A stretch of DNA of 64,000 nt from Phyto melanocephala (lineage: Eukaryota > Arthropoda > Insecta > Diptera > Rhinophoridae), in the NCBI GenBank assembly GCA_941918925.1, contig OW799234.1, positions 77,210,543-77,274,542 of the forward strand. Direction: 5' to 3'. The notes beneath the pieces are model-generated. The model had not been told where the DNA came from. It ran no database searches and was given only the letters and a program-made list of their open reading frames with translations. This document shows, piece by piece, positions 12,151 through 23,526 of the stretch. How positions within the stretch are numbered: the first letter of the stretch is position 1; every line of letters begins with the position of its first letter. The position numbers and the translations under genes were made by a program.

Positions 12151-12689
12151 TATTATAATATGGTTGCATCATATAGAATGAAAAATATCAAATTCATATA
12201 TACGTTATTGAATCTTTCCAATTAAAGTTTTTGTCTTTTTGTCTCCGAAGTCTGGGTTGAACAGCTAATAAAAGACTTCTTATAAAAGATGCTTGGCTCT
12301 TATAAAACTTCCAATTCCTAAGACCAGTAGACTAGTGTAAAATGCAATATTTATTTTAAAATTATTAAATTAGAATATCACATAGTAAAATAAAAATAAA
12401 TATTCTTGTCCCTCCTTCCAGAATTTATTATTTTTTTTTATAATAAATATTATACTAAAAATTAAGGTAATTTTAATTCTTCCCGCAAAGTTAGTCAAAA
12501 TTTTAACAACTTTTTTGTATATATTGACTTAAATAAAAATCTCTATGAAGTACAAAAGATATTATTCCGTATTCTCATTTTGTATTTTCTTTTTAAAATT
12601 GTGTTATTTTAAAGACTTGAAATTATTTTCCTAAAAATAAATAAATAAATATTCATTAAGTCCATTTGTTTCTGATAAAAATGTTTATT
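12151..12689. other. No recognisable gene
   Basis: AT-rich spacer with no coding similarity that I can see. Confidence 0.6.
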
Positions 12690-13025
12690 GTGATTATATT
12701 CTACCAGCCTGGCCCGGGAATTCGTCTGCGTAGTCATCGGTATCTTCTTTATGTAATTATTGAAGTTTTCATATATCTGAGTGGCAAATTTCATTTAAAT
12801 CCATTTAGTAATTTTTTCCTTTGACTAACTAAATACAAGAATATACAAAAAGAAATTTTCGCTTAATTTTGCAAACTCGCTTGATTATTGTAATAAAAGG
12901 TAGCCTATATTTTAATCTAGGTTGTTGTCAATCTGTGCGCCAAATTTCATTTAGTTCCGTTCAGCCGTTTTTGCGTTATTGAATAACAAAAATGCAAATA
13001 TTCACATTTATTATAATAGTAGGAT
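12690..13025 (+). repeat. RTE-like retrotransposon tail (putative)
   Basis: Contains AAAAGGTAGCCTATATTTTA, then CAAATTTCATTTAGTTCCGT and CAGCCGTTTTTGCGTTATTG, ending AATAGTAGGAT. This is the usual wording of the 3' end of RTE-type non-LTR elements in insects. A diverged inverse copy lies at 24540-24850. Placement in RTE is from memory of such tails and is moderately secure. Confidence 0.5.
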
Positions 13026-13642
13026 AAATTTAAAATCTAATCGCTTATAAATTTCAAAAAGCTTAATTAATTTTTACTCACTTTCAGCCTCTACAATATT
13101 TTGTGAAAAATATTATGTAAACTTAATTTGATACGTTAAAAAGTCATTTGCAACAAATTTATATTATTTAGTTCAGTGGTTTAAACTAAACATGCTTTAA
13201 GATTGTTTTAACCTCCAAAAATAATCAGAATTTTTTGTGATAACAATTTAAGTGGCGCGTAAATACTTCCCTTAAGTGTTTCAGTGGTTTGCAGCAGCAA
13301 CGTCAAGAATTACAATAATTACAATTATGTGTTATGTGAGTATCAGAGAACAGAATGAAACCATTCGCATTTGCTGCCTATTCACGAATTCATTGCTGTT
13401 GTATTCACTTTCATTCATAACAAAAAAATGTGTATTGAAATTTGCATACTCATTTCTTTTTCTGCTTGCACTTTCAACAATATCTTTTTATGATAATGTC
13501 ATACACACTCCCTTATTGTGAATCATCAAAACACAATAACAAAAGGCTCTCTTTTTGAGATTCTATTCAAAGACATAAAAATAGACCCATTAAGCCGTTC
13601 TCTGGTGTGTATGTATATTAATGTGTGTGAGTCTATACTTTA
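13026..13642. other. No recognisable gene
   Basis: AT-rich spacer. The open frame at 13276-13521 shows no domain. TTA at 13640-13642 is the left duplication of the next element. Confidence 0.6.
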
Positions 13643-14362
13643 TGCTCGGCGCACAATTGGGACGAACGACGAATTTCGCCCAACACGGCGAACTCTTCGG
13701 TAAAAAGTCGTTGTGCAAATTCGTCGTGTGAAGCACAACAACGACGAAAAAGTAACATCTTTTACAGTTGATAAAATTGTTTAGTGTTTGTGCAAAGAAG
13801 AAACAAAAATAATCTAAGAATTAAATTTTTTGTGAATCTCAACTAAACAATAAATATAATTTCTGTAATAATAAAAACTTATTTACGTATAAGCAAACGT
13901 TTGCAAAGAATGTCGTGGGTACATGCATTAAATAATAATAAAAATTTTGTTTGTGTATAACAGCTAATAGTGTGACCATATGAAAAAAAGATCACTTAAT
14001 AAACTTAAACATTTGCAAAAACATAAATAAAAACAAATTTTTGTACTTAATTTTTTTTATACTTATTTTAAATGTTTTAAAATAAAAAATAAAACAAGTA
14101 TTAAAGTAAAAACTAACTTTATTTTCTTAAAAAGTTGAGAAGTAAACCCAAATTTAATAAAAAATGGTCACCTTGTATCAATTTGTTCGTCGTTCGCCGG
14201 CGTAAGAAATATAAATAAATCTAATGCAGAGTTCGCCGCGTATAGCGAACTTCGACTGACGCCACAATTGTATGCATTCTCATACACACAAATGTGTTTT
14301 ATTTTTGATGACGAATATTCGCGACGAAAAATTCGTCGTTCGTCCCAAATGTGCGCTTAGCA
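13643..14362. mobile_element. Harbinger-like MITE
   Basis: 720 bp with inverted ends TGCTCGGCGCACAATTGGGA and, at the right (complement), TGCTAAGCGCACATTTGGGA. Both continue into CGAACGACGAATTT. TTA flanks both sides (13640-13642 and 14363-14365), the preferred PIF/Harbinger target (TWA). Subterminal regions repeat CGTCG/CGACG and TTCGCCG motifs in both orientations. There is no coding capacity, so it must have used a transposase from elsewhere. Confidence 0.65.
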
Positions 14363-14535
14363 TTAAGCAGCTAAATTTTCTTAAGTACGTAATTACATAT
14401 GTTGCTTAAAATAAGTTTCGATGTTTTTATTATTATTATTTGCCAGCTTCTGTTTAAGTTTCCAGAGTTCTTCAAAGTTTTTCATTACAAATGAAGAAAT
14501 CTGAGGTAAAACAAATTTTTTGGTTGTATTGAAAT

Positions 14536-15292
14536 ACGAGTAAGAATGCTACATTCGGCTGTGTCAAATTTTTAATACTCTCACCCCAATTTTATGTAGT
14601 ACTTTTACACCACAAAACGTGTTATTTTGTCAGCAACTCAAAAAAATATAAAAATAAAATAAAGAAAAAGTGTTTTACTTTTTTGGTTCAATGAAATTTG
14701 CTAAAAGTTAATTTTCTTATATTTAGTGTCAAAATGAAACCTAAGTGCTTTTAAAATAGGAGTGATTGTGACACATTTCTTTTTCTTCCTTATTTTTCCT
14801 TATTACAATAATGTTAACCAACTGTTGCAAAATTTAAGAATCGTTTATCTAATTCTGTCGTTTACAAGTTAAATTAGGTGTGTCGAAGTAATTTGTGATA
14901 ATGACTTCTACTTAGATATTTAAACTCACAGACTATTATTCTTCCAAATCTTTGTCACAAAGATAAGTTACAATAATTAAATGAAAATCGTTTTATAGGA
15001 GGTGGGCGTTGACGTGATCATGTTAGATTTTTTTTTTGTTATAACAGTAATATTAACCAAATTCCTATTTTTGCAAAATTTTAGAATCTTGCATATAGTT
15101 TTATCGAGCTTTTTCCTGCTTTAAATGTACAGAGGGATGGACAGACCGACAGACAAATGGAGTGAACTGAATCGTCATAAAATACCATAAGCACTCAGAA
15201 AATGTATATCTTATTAGATATTTAACGAATATTTTATGTGTTACAAATGGAATGATAAAATTCGTGTAATTTGGTGGTGGGTATAAAATTTG
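14536..15292 (-). mobile_element. INE-1/mini-me-like family B, degraded copy
   Basis: Reverse orientation. ACATTCGGCTGTGTCAAATT at 14550 is a decayed 3' hairpin, GGAGGTGGGCG appears at about 15000, and GGACAGACCGACAGACAAATGG with GTTACAAATGGAATGATAAA leads to GGTGGTGGGTATAAAA at about 15276-15291. It is older than the other B copies, judging by substitutions and lost hairpin pairing. Confidence 0.65.
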
Positions 15293-15934
15293 TATTTGCA
15301 TACATCTACATCGGGATATTATTTAAATTTTTTAAAAACAATTTATAGAAATACGATACAATTTTTAAGAACACTGCTTTATTTCTTTGAATAGAAATCA
15401 AACAACAACAAAAGCAACAATAATATAAACGTGTGCTGCCGAATACAGCTGTTACCGACATAAATTTATGTAATAATAAGTGAGTGGCTTTAACGAGTTA
15501 ACAACTTGTAGCAAAAGTATAAAAGGTTAACAACAGCACTTTAAACCAATTGAATGTTTTATTATTAAAATAATTTTTTATATATAATTTTCGCCTATGG
15601 TTTGTCGTTTGTATAGGATCAGTATTGTTTAAAAATAGACTCAATGTTTTATTTTTGCATAATCAAATTCAATCAGGAATGTTTGTTTACAGGCTCTCTA
15701 TGGAAATGGCAAACTTAAGATATAAAACTATAAACATTGTTAGTCCATTTTTAGAGAAATCCTCAAAGAACCGTTCTATTGTGCAACATTTATTTATTGA
15801 CTTATTTATTTTTAATTCTATACAGAAGACTCTTAGTCTCTTATTACAATATAAGTAGAATGCCTTAATATAAAAAAAGAAGAAGTTTAATATATAAACG
15901 AATTATAAATGGATTAAAAAAAATTTATCTTCTA
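15293..15934. other. No recognisable gene
   Basis: AT-rich spacer. A GTATAAAAGG box lies at about 15516, but no coding exon follows. Probably coincidental. Confidence 0.55.
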
Positions 15935-17120
15935 TCTCTATATATATAAAACAGGATGTATGTATGTATGTAACGTAACCGATTTTGATGAAATTTTCAT
16001 GGAATCTTTAGAATATCAGGAGGTTAACACTGTGAAGTCTATATTTTGATTTTCGGTCTGCGGGTGGAGGGGCGTGGCAAAATCCAATTTTCATATTGCA
16101 CCACCAATGACATATACATATATTTATTTTTTTTGTTTTTTAAATTTTTTTTTTAAGGCCGTTGTCATGTTTTTCAAAACGAGATATCAAACTCTTAAAT
16201 GGGTTTAATAGTTCCGAAAATATTTACAAAAAACCTATGTTAATTATGATCCAATATCAGAGTTTTAAAACTTTCGAAATGTTGCATAAAAAAATCCGAG
16301 TTTTCGGTTTATTTACAAAAAATATTTACAGCTCAATGAGCAAATTCAATTGAAACTGCCCAGCAAATCAATTAAATACAAATCGATCGACACAGTAATG
16401 GATGAAGAACAAGCCATTAATTATCCCACTGAATTTTTGAATTCATTGCAACCACCGGTAATGCCACCGCATGTACTAACATTAAAGGTTGGTTCACCGG
16501 TGTTTCTTATTTGCAACTTAAACGCACCGAAGTTATGCCACGGAACCAGATTGACGATCAAAAACTGTTCACCAAATTTAATCGAGGCAACAATAATCGG
16601 TGGCAGATTCAAAGGCGAGGACGTACTTATTGCACGAATTCCGATGATTTCCAACGATTAACTATTCCAATTCAAGCTGCTCCAATTCCCTTTGCATCTT
16701 GCCTTTGCTATTACCATCAACAAAGCACAAAACCAATCATTGACTATTGCTGGCTTCATTTTGGAAAATTCATGTTTTTTACACGGCCAGTTGTATGTGG
16801 CTTGCTCTCGAGTTGGCACGCCAAAAAATTTTTACGTTTTTACACCAAATAAAAAAAAAAAAATATTGTCTCACCGCTGGCCTTAAGATGAAGTAATAAA
16901 TAAATATAATTTCCAATTTGCCTTAAATACATGCGTTTCTTTTTAGATTAAGCCCATACCTACACCATATGTAAGTTATTCTGTAAAAAAAACTTTATGA
17001 TAGGTATTCCATGGATTTTTATTTGAAGGCCGTCAATTTCGTTTAAAGCTCAATTTAAATCATGTGGTAATGCAACACTAATGTTTGCTTAGGACTAGCA
17101 ACACGGACCGGGTTAGCTAG
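15935..17120 (+). mobile_element. Helitron, internally deleted, both termini present
   Basis: Begins TCTCTATATATATAAAACAG after an A and ends GGGTTAGCTAG before a T. This matches the Helitron rule of a 5' TC, a 3' CTAG and insertion between A and T without duplication. ATGTATGTATGTAACGTAAC and CCGATTTTGATGAAATTTTC after the 5' end are typical of insect Helitrons. At 1.19 kb it lacks the Rep domain and most of the helicase. Confidence 0.75.
16326..16886 (+). pseudogene. Helitron Rep/helicase, C-terminal helicase remnant
   Basis: The last part of the PIF1-like helicase that unwinds DNA during rolling-circle Helitron transposition. One frame reads YPTEFLNSLQPPVMPPHVLT, VGSPVFLICNLN, CHGTRLTIK and FKGEDVLIARIPMI. 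An in-frame TAA at 16659-16661 follows, then LAFAITINKAQNQSL (helicase motif V region) and GQLYVACSRVGTPKNFYVF (motif VI with its arginine). The tail stops at 16886. Apart from one stop codon the 180-codon stretch is open, so decay is modest. The Rep nickase and helicase motifs I-IV are deleted. Confidence 0.85.
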
Positions 17121-17308
17121 TATATATATAAACATAAAATATACAAAGTTTAAAGTCTTTAAGAACAAGTAAGAGGACTATATTCGGCTGTGCCGAATCT
17201 TTTATACCCACCACCAATTTTTTGTACATTTAAAGCACAACATTTATTATTTTGTTACTCATTACGGAATAATCTTTTTATAATAAAATATGTATCACTT
17301 TCTTTGTA

Positions 17309-17919
17309 GAGGGTGGTTAAATTTTAAGGGCCCATGTTGAAGGTGAACTACACCTAGTCTTTAAATTTGTTTCTGCATTTCATTTGACATTGCTCAATCT
17401 CAAACTTACTCAATTTGATCCGTGGAAAGATACGCAAATGGGCAACGCTTTAAAGTTATTCAGGAAAATGGGCGTTCAAATCAAAATACATTTTGTGCAC
17501 TTCGTAATTCTTTTGATCAACATAATCGTTCAAATTCGTCCACAATCGGGAAAATTGTAAAACATATTTAAATTTCTGCAAAACAGGTCTATATAAAATG
17601 TTAGAAAATCTGTGAATGCCTTCTTAGTTCGTTGAATGGGAACCATTGCTGTTTTTTGCGATAGTGTGGCAAAAGAGCAGTCAACCTCGACTCATCATCG
17701 TGCCCAACAATTGAGCATCAACATTGTCATTGAAAATTTGGACAATCAGATAGAGGAGTGGCGCCAAGGATGGGATGGGGGGTCATTTGGCCGATATTTT
17801 GTTAAATACATAATTGAACCGTACAAATATTATCATTATAAAAAGAAATGATAATAATATCCTAAATAATTTGTGTTTAATTTAAATTCAACATCGGTCC
17901 TTAAAATTTAACCACCCTC
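17309..17919 (+). mobile_element. Deleted mariner nested in family B element
   Basis: Inverted ends GAGGGTGGTTAAATTTTAAG and its complement, with TA on each side (17307-17308 and 17920-17921). The plus strand keeps the N-terminal helix-turn-helix region (NGRSNQNTFCALRNSFDQHN, then STIGKIVK, about 17460-17565) and the linker CDSVAKEQSTSTHHRAQQLS (about 17660-17715). The frame then jumps straight to a C-terminal-like FGRYFVKYI (about 17790). The whole DDE catalytic domain is missing. The HTH motif is the NGRS...RHN...STI type seen in insect mariners. Confidence 0.8.
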
Positions 17920-17929
17920 TATAACTTCG

Positions 17930-18720
17930 ATATGCTACTAAAATGCTTTTGTAAATGTAGTCTTTCAATGAAAGTGGGCACTAAAGTAGGCGTGTCAATA
18001 AAATTGCTGCTAATATACACAACTTAGATACTTCAATATAGTCCTTTATTTTTCCAAAAACTTTGTCAATAGAGAAATTACATGAATTTAAAAAAACCGT
18101 TATATGGGAGGTAGGCGTTATAGTGGGCGTGTCACCTAAACTTTTTGGCGCAACAACTACATTGATTAGATGGATATATGTAGCAAATTTCCTTATCATA
18201 CCTCTAATTTTGTCGGTTTTATGAGCTTTAACATTTCATTAACGGTAGATAACGTGAAAAGTGGGCGTTATAGTAGGCGTGTCAAAGTTATTTTTACGAA
18301 TGAGTTTATTTTAGATGTTTGCATATAGCCTTTTATTATTCCAAAATCTTTATTAATAGAGAAATCATATGAATTTTGGGTAAAACGTTATATAGGAGGT
18401 GGGCGTAAAAGTAGGCGTATCACCTTAATTTTTTGGGACAATAATGACACTGCCTAGGGGGATATACATAGCAAATTTGATCATCATACATCTAATTTTG
18501 GCGGTTTTATGAGCTTTTAAATTTCATTAACGGTAGATAACGTGAAAAGTGGGCGTTATAGTAGGCGTGTCAAAGTTATTTTTGCGAATGAGTACATTTT
18601 AGGTGTTTGCATATAGCCTTTTATTATTCTAAAATCTTTTTTAATAGAGAAATTATATGAATTTTAGGTAAAACGTTATATGGGAGGTGGGCGTAAAAGT
18701 GGGCGTGGCACATTGATTTT
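17930..18720 (-). repeat. Internal tandem repeat of family B, about 290-bp period
   Basis: The phrase GGGAGGTGGGCGTAAAAGTG and close variants recur at about 18103, 18394 and 18681. Between them lie GTGGGCGTTATAGTAGGCGT (about 18259 and 18549) and GGCGGTTTTATGAGC-type sequence. These are imperfect tandem units of about 287-291 bp. Confidence 0.8.
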
Positions 18721-19424
18721 CCGTTAGAACAAAGCCTCTTACCAAAAAGCAAAGTGTGCAAAATTTCAGAGTCGTACATCCAATTTTGTTGCTTTTATAA
18801 CGTTTTTGTTTTTATATATACAAAAAAATACACTGTGCGGTATAAATTTTCGTACATTTTGATCGATAACTGCTCTCCTAATGCATAGATTTAGACAATT
18901 TTCGGGGACAAATATTGTTTTTACTCAGGAAGTATATATTCGAAGTTTCATGAGGCTACGTTAATGCGTTTGGACACAATTCCATTTTATTCGATGTTCG
19001 AAGGACACGGTTTTTTCGACCTACTCTTGCTTTTCGAGCTATAACTCTCTTCCTAATATTCCGATTTAGCTCATTTTCAATACCAAACAAACCTTGTCTA
19101 TAAGAAAGATTCTGGCAAAATTTGAGCCCCCTAGCTTTTTCTGTGCGACCTCTATCGTGCTTTCAACAGACGGACAGACGGACGGACATAGCTAGATCGT
19201 CATCAAATCAAACCCTGATTCAGAATATATATACTTTATGGGGTCTAAAATGGATATTTCGATGTGTTACAAACGGAATGACAAAATGAATATACCCCCA
19301 CCATTTTTTTGGTGGCGGGTATAAAAATACAATAATAAAAACACAATTATAAAAAAACAATAGGTTTTGAAATAAAACGAAATATGTTAAAAAAAAAGAA
19401 AATTTAGTTTGAAACAAATTGTTT

Positions 19425-19880
19425 AATGCTTTTGTAAAGCGCAGTGCGTTACTAATAATTTTTATATTATACGAGAGAAAATTCCAAAGACGGATTGCAT
19501 TTATACAAAATGTTCAGTTCGAAATAAAAGCTATTATCTCGATTAGATCTCGAGAAGTTCAAACTGTTACAAAGATAAGATGGCTGATGCGTGTACTCGA
19601 ATTGGTGCAAGAATATAAGCACCCTTGTTTTCAACAAATCATCAAACTGGATACCATATAAATAAACTTGTAAATGGTGATACAAATGCAAATCTTTTCA
19701 GGTCATACGCTTACCGAATAATTCTTGCAAACTTCTAATTTCCGGTTACTTGTGGCGACACATATATCACATAACTCACATTCATATTTAAAAATAGGAA
19801 TTAAATAGGATTTAGCAATAAGTGATCTTATCCTGATAGGTATGTTGCCATAACGTCCTAAGCATTAAATACGTAGGTCC
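19425..19880 (-). pseudogene. Non-LTR retrotransposon, reverse transcriptase C-terminal tail
   Basis: Leftward translation gives PIRIRSLIAKSYLIPIFKYE (about 19845-19790) and, in another frame, LYGIQFDDLLKTRVLIFLHQ and NSLNFSRSNRDN (about 19650-19530). These match the thumb and C-terminal part of jockey/CR1-like elements (YGLRRFDH, LIFSRSSR-type motifs). At least one frameshift breaks it. No catalytic motif remains, so the clade call is tentative. Confidence 0.55.
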
Positions 19881-20303
19881 ACATGTGCAATTTATATTGT
19901 TGGACCATGACATCAAAGATAATAAAGAATAAAAACAAGCAAGAGCGGCTTGTTATTTTACATACCCTTTACATAGTCTGTAATATTATCTAATTAAGAC
20001 ATTTTATGACTTGGACTTCGCCAATATATTTGTCGTTAAATGGCCCATTAAACAAAAATTGTCTGTAAATGTTTCAAATGGTACATATTTTATTTACGAT
20101 TTACAAACATTGTAAATAGTTCCATAAGAACTAAAAAATGTGACTTTATTTGGGCATATCTGATAGGTTGATATTATGTGGTCCAACTAAAAAGCACGAT
20201 GTTTATTATAAACAAAACAAAAAGATTTACAGAACATTTTTTTTTAGTATTTCTCATAACGATAGATGGATCTACATATAACAATTATTTGCGACATAAA
20301 ATA

Positions 20304-20950
20304 CACTAGGCAACAGCCATTTTGTTATTTGTTTCTAGCATACTTTTTCTCATGGATTTGGACCTACTGAACACGAAAATGAATTTTAAAAATTTTTCTG
20401 TCGATTGGTTTGCGAGATACAAATTTTTAAATTTTTTTTTTTAATTTTTGGAGGTACACTTACTATTTTGAGCATATCTTTAGTCTTCTTTGACCTATTT
20501 TATCCTACTACTACTCAAATTAAAGACAATTGAGCTGTCTACAACTTATTTTCAGAAAATTTTCAAATCGGGTTAGTAGTTTTGATGTTGGCGGCTTAAA
20601 AAGGTTAAAAAACTGGGTTTTTTTAGTAAAAATGTGGCTGAAAAATTCATATAAAAATTCATATAAAATATACAACGCGATGTTAACAGCGATTTTAATT
20701 TTTTTACGTATAGCTGACACTTTTCCAAAGAAAATAAGCCCTTACTTAACAAAATCTGATGACAAATGGCCGACTTATTATTTTTTTGGTAAACGACCGA
20801 AATTCCGCTATTTCACGATTTTTTGATTTTCATTATTTGCACAGCTTACCTACCCAACGCAAACGAATAAATACATTTGAACTTAATTTAAAATAAACAA
20901 ATTAGTCTTCGTATATTATTTTTTAATTTATTTACAGCACTACATGCTCA
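20304..20950. repeat. Left terminal inverted repeat of CACTA-like element
   Basis: About 647 bp, repeated in inverse at 22886-23526. The left arm is a few bases longer because of a T-rich expansion near 20430-20447. It is unusually long for a CACTA-type terminus. It holds no gene. Confidence 0.85.
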
Positions 20951-21056
20951 ATGTATCGCACAATTAGCTAAACTAACGAAATTAAACTAACTAATTAAAT
21001 TAAGCAAATCAACGCACAAAAAAAAATGAGTAAAAACAAAGATATAAGTGTACATT

Positions 21057-22787
21057 TTATGCCATGTGGAAAAACTGCTGACTTCTTCTTTGTTTTTTGT
21101 ATTCGCTGCAATCGGTCTCACGTATTAGGGTCCAAATATAGTCACCCATCATAGCCGTGTCATAGATGCCCTGATAGCGTCGTTCCATAGCCTTCAATTC
21201 CTGATGAAAGCGCTCGCCCTGTTCGTCGCTCACGTCTCCTAAATTCTCAGGGAAAAAATCCAAATGAGAATGCAGAAAGTGTATTTTAAGTGACATGTGC
21301 ACTCCCATGGCTTCATAGTTCTTTACCAGATCCTCAACTATGTCCTTATAATTCGGGCTTTTGTTGTTTCCTAAAAAGTTTTCCACAACAAGCCTGAAGG
21401 AATTCCATGCTGCGGCTTCGATGGGTGATAACAGCTTTGGGAATTTTTCATCTTTCAAAATTTTTTTTATCTCGGGTCCTGCGAAGACTCCTTCTTTAAT
21501 TTTTGCCAGCGAAAGGTAAGGGAAAATTGACCGTAAATAGGCAAAAGCTTCACCTTCTTTGTCTAATTTTTTGGCAAAATTTTTAATCAAACCCAATTTT
21601 ATGTGCAGCGGCGGAAGTATTATATTTTCACGGTTCTCTATTAGTGGTTTGCGCTGAACATTCGCTTCTCCAACTACAGGTTTCGTTCGTACCGGCCATT
21701 TTTTTTTATATAATGCTGATCATCAGCGCGGCTATTCCAAATGCACAGAAAACAGCAATGTCGCGTATAGCCTCCTTGGAGTCTACACAGAATGGCCACA
21801 ACTTTAAGGTCGGCGCATATTTTCCAATTGTATTTCCTATACTCTATGCATTTCAGCAAAATGTCCATAGTTTCATAGTTCTCCTTTGAATGAACCGCAT
21901 GAGCAATAGGAACAGATGGCTTTTCATTCCCATTATGTAAGAGAACTGCCTTCAAGCTCTCTTTGTTGCTGTCAATAAACAACCTCCATTCGTTGGGGTT
22001 GTGAATTTGGTGAAGCTCTTGGAACAAGCCTGAAATGTCGCTGCAAAAACATATTTGGTCTTTCTTTGTATAAAATTTTGCATACTCCTTGTGACGGTTT
22101 CTGTACGCTGTTACTTTCACTTCTGAAGCCGCAAATCCACACTGTATCATCCGAGACGCAAAAAGTTCGGCTTTCTCCTTAGTGAGACCAAAATCGCGCA
22201 CCCAATCGTTTAGTTCGGCCTGTGACAGTAATTTTCGCTTTGCACCCGGCTCAAATTCGCTTGCATTTGACTCGGACTCTTCTTCTGACGATTCTGCTTT
22301 TTGAAGAGATGCACCAGGGCACACTGGATATGGCACATCATGCGAATGTGGTACTGGAAGCGCAAACGATCCCACTTGAGCGTAGTTCCATTTAAAAAAT
22401 CTTCCTACCCCACTGTTTGTGGTGAGGCAAAAATAACAGTCTGTGGAATGGCATAGCGGCTTTTTCCACATCATTGGTGTATCGAATTTCATATGGCGGC
22501 TAAAATTAAAATAAATTACTATATTCGCTATGTATAATGTGTTTAAATAAAAATTCTTACCTTCCGCCAGCTGCCCAGTTGGTTAAGATTATATAGCAAA
22601 GATCACACAGCGACTTAGGTGTCCATGGTTCTGTGATATTTGGTGAAATACCAAAATAATTCAAATAGTGCAATTGTACTGCTGGAGTAAACTTGTGTGC
22701 GTGATTTTTTTTTATAAACTGGCCACAAACATTGCAGAAATTGTCTGGATCGTTCAAACACTCGAACACACGTAGTCTTTTACTCAT
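21057..22787 (-). pseudogene. CACTA-like transposase gene, two exons, one frameshift
   Basis: Predicted element transposase, about 550 residues. Exon 1 (22787-22561) starts MSKRLRVFECLND and carries two CxxC pairs (CNVCGQFI, LCDLCYIIL). The donor AAG|GTAAGA and acceptor TTTTAG define an intron at 22560-22500 that splices in frame into HMKFDTPMMWKKPLCHSTDC. Exon 2 has an acidic Ser/Glu segment, IDSNKESLKAVLL, ADLKVVAILCRLQGGYTRHC, a CCFLC knuckle and WNSRADDQHY. The DLK..LQGGYT..C..C..W-SRA series resembles TNP2-type transposases. At the A9 run (21699-21707) the frame breaks; one base more or two fewer would restore WPVR and link to the last 180 codons (LKIHFLHSHLDFFPENLGDV, DEQGERFHQEL), ending at 21057. 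The frameshift may be real decay or a sequencing error. Confidence 0.75.
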
Positions 22788-22885
22788 TGTCTTCCTTGCG
22801 TTTTCTAAATATTAACTTCTTTACACTTTCACAGACAGTTTTGAAATGCAATTGATAACCGTGTCTCCTTATGTTTAAATATGTA

Positions 22886-23526
22886 TGAGCATGTAGTGCT
22901 GTAAATAAATTAAAAAATAATATACGAAGACTAATTTGTTTATTTTAAATTAAGTTCAAATGTATTTATTCGTTTGCGTTGGGTAGGTAAGCTGTGCAAA
23001 TAATGAAAATCAAAAAATCGTGAAATAGCGGAATTTCGGTCGTTTACCAAAAAAATAATAAGTCGGCCATTTGTCATCAGATTTTGTTAAGTAAGGGCTT
23101 ATTTTCTTTGGAAAAGTGTCAGCTATACGTAAAAAAATTAAAATCGCTGTTAACATCGCGTTTTATATTTTATATGAATTTTTATATGAATTTTTCAGCC
23201 ACATTTTTACTAAAAAAACCCAGTTTTTTAACCTTTTTAAGCCGCCAACATCAAAACTACTAACCCGATTTGAAAATTTTCTGAGAATAAGTTGTAGACA
23301 GCTCAATTGTCTTTAATTTGAGTAGTAGTAGGATAAAATAGGTCAAAGAAGACTAAAGATATGCTCAAAATAGTAAGTGTACCTCCAAAAATTAAAAAAT
23401 TTGTATCTCGCAAACCAATCGACAGAAAAATTTTTAAAATTCATTTTCGTGTTCAGTAGGTCCAAATCCATGAGAAACATGCTAGAAAAAAATAACAGAC
23501 AAAAGTTTGTTATTTGTGACCTAGTG
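22886..23526. repeat. Right terminal inverted repeat of CACTA-like element
   Basis: About 641 bp, the near-perfect inverse of 20304-20950, ending CCTAGTG beside the ATA duplication. Exon 1 of the transposase starts about 100 bp inside its inner edge, so the arm may contain the promoter. Confidence 0.85.

Larger units (their letters stand above)
17164..19322 (-). mobile_element. INE-1/mini-me-like element, family B copy 2, with nested mariner
   Basis: Reverse-oriented copy of about 2.16 kb. It starts with AACAAGTAAGAGGAC and the GGCTGTGCCG hairpin and ends GGTGGCGGGTAT. ACAGACGGACAGACGGACGG and CTTTATGGGGTCTAAAATGG mark the core near 19160-19260. It is interrupted by a 611-bp mariner at 17309-17919 and contains three units of a roughly 290-bp internal repeat. 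It encodes nothing itself. The 38070-40436 copy has the same layout in the opposite orientation. Confidence 0.8.
20304..23526 (-). mobile_element. CACTA-like transposon with about 640-bp inverted repeats
   Basis: A 3,223-bp element. Each end begins CACTAGG, and ATA directly flanks both sides (20301-20303 and 23527-23529). CACTA tips with 3-bp duplications define the CACTA/CMC superfamily. The terminal arms (20304-20950 and 22886-23526) are almost identical; a 66-codon chance frame in each differs at only two positions. Between them lies one minus-strand gene of two exons. It looks young and nearly complete. The superfamily call rests on termini and duplication plus TNP2-like motifs; a database search would be needed to fix the clade. 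Confidence 0.75.

Noticed and set aside
13276..13521. 81-codon frame rich in Ser, Leu and Phe
   Set aside because: No homology that I recognise, no start context or splice sites, and no support from neighbouring sequence.
20520..20720. 66-codon frame MSAIRKKIKIAVN, present twice (also 23116-23316)
   Set aside because: It is found in both inverted arms of the CACTA-like element only because the arms are identical; composition is typical of AT-rich chance frames.
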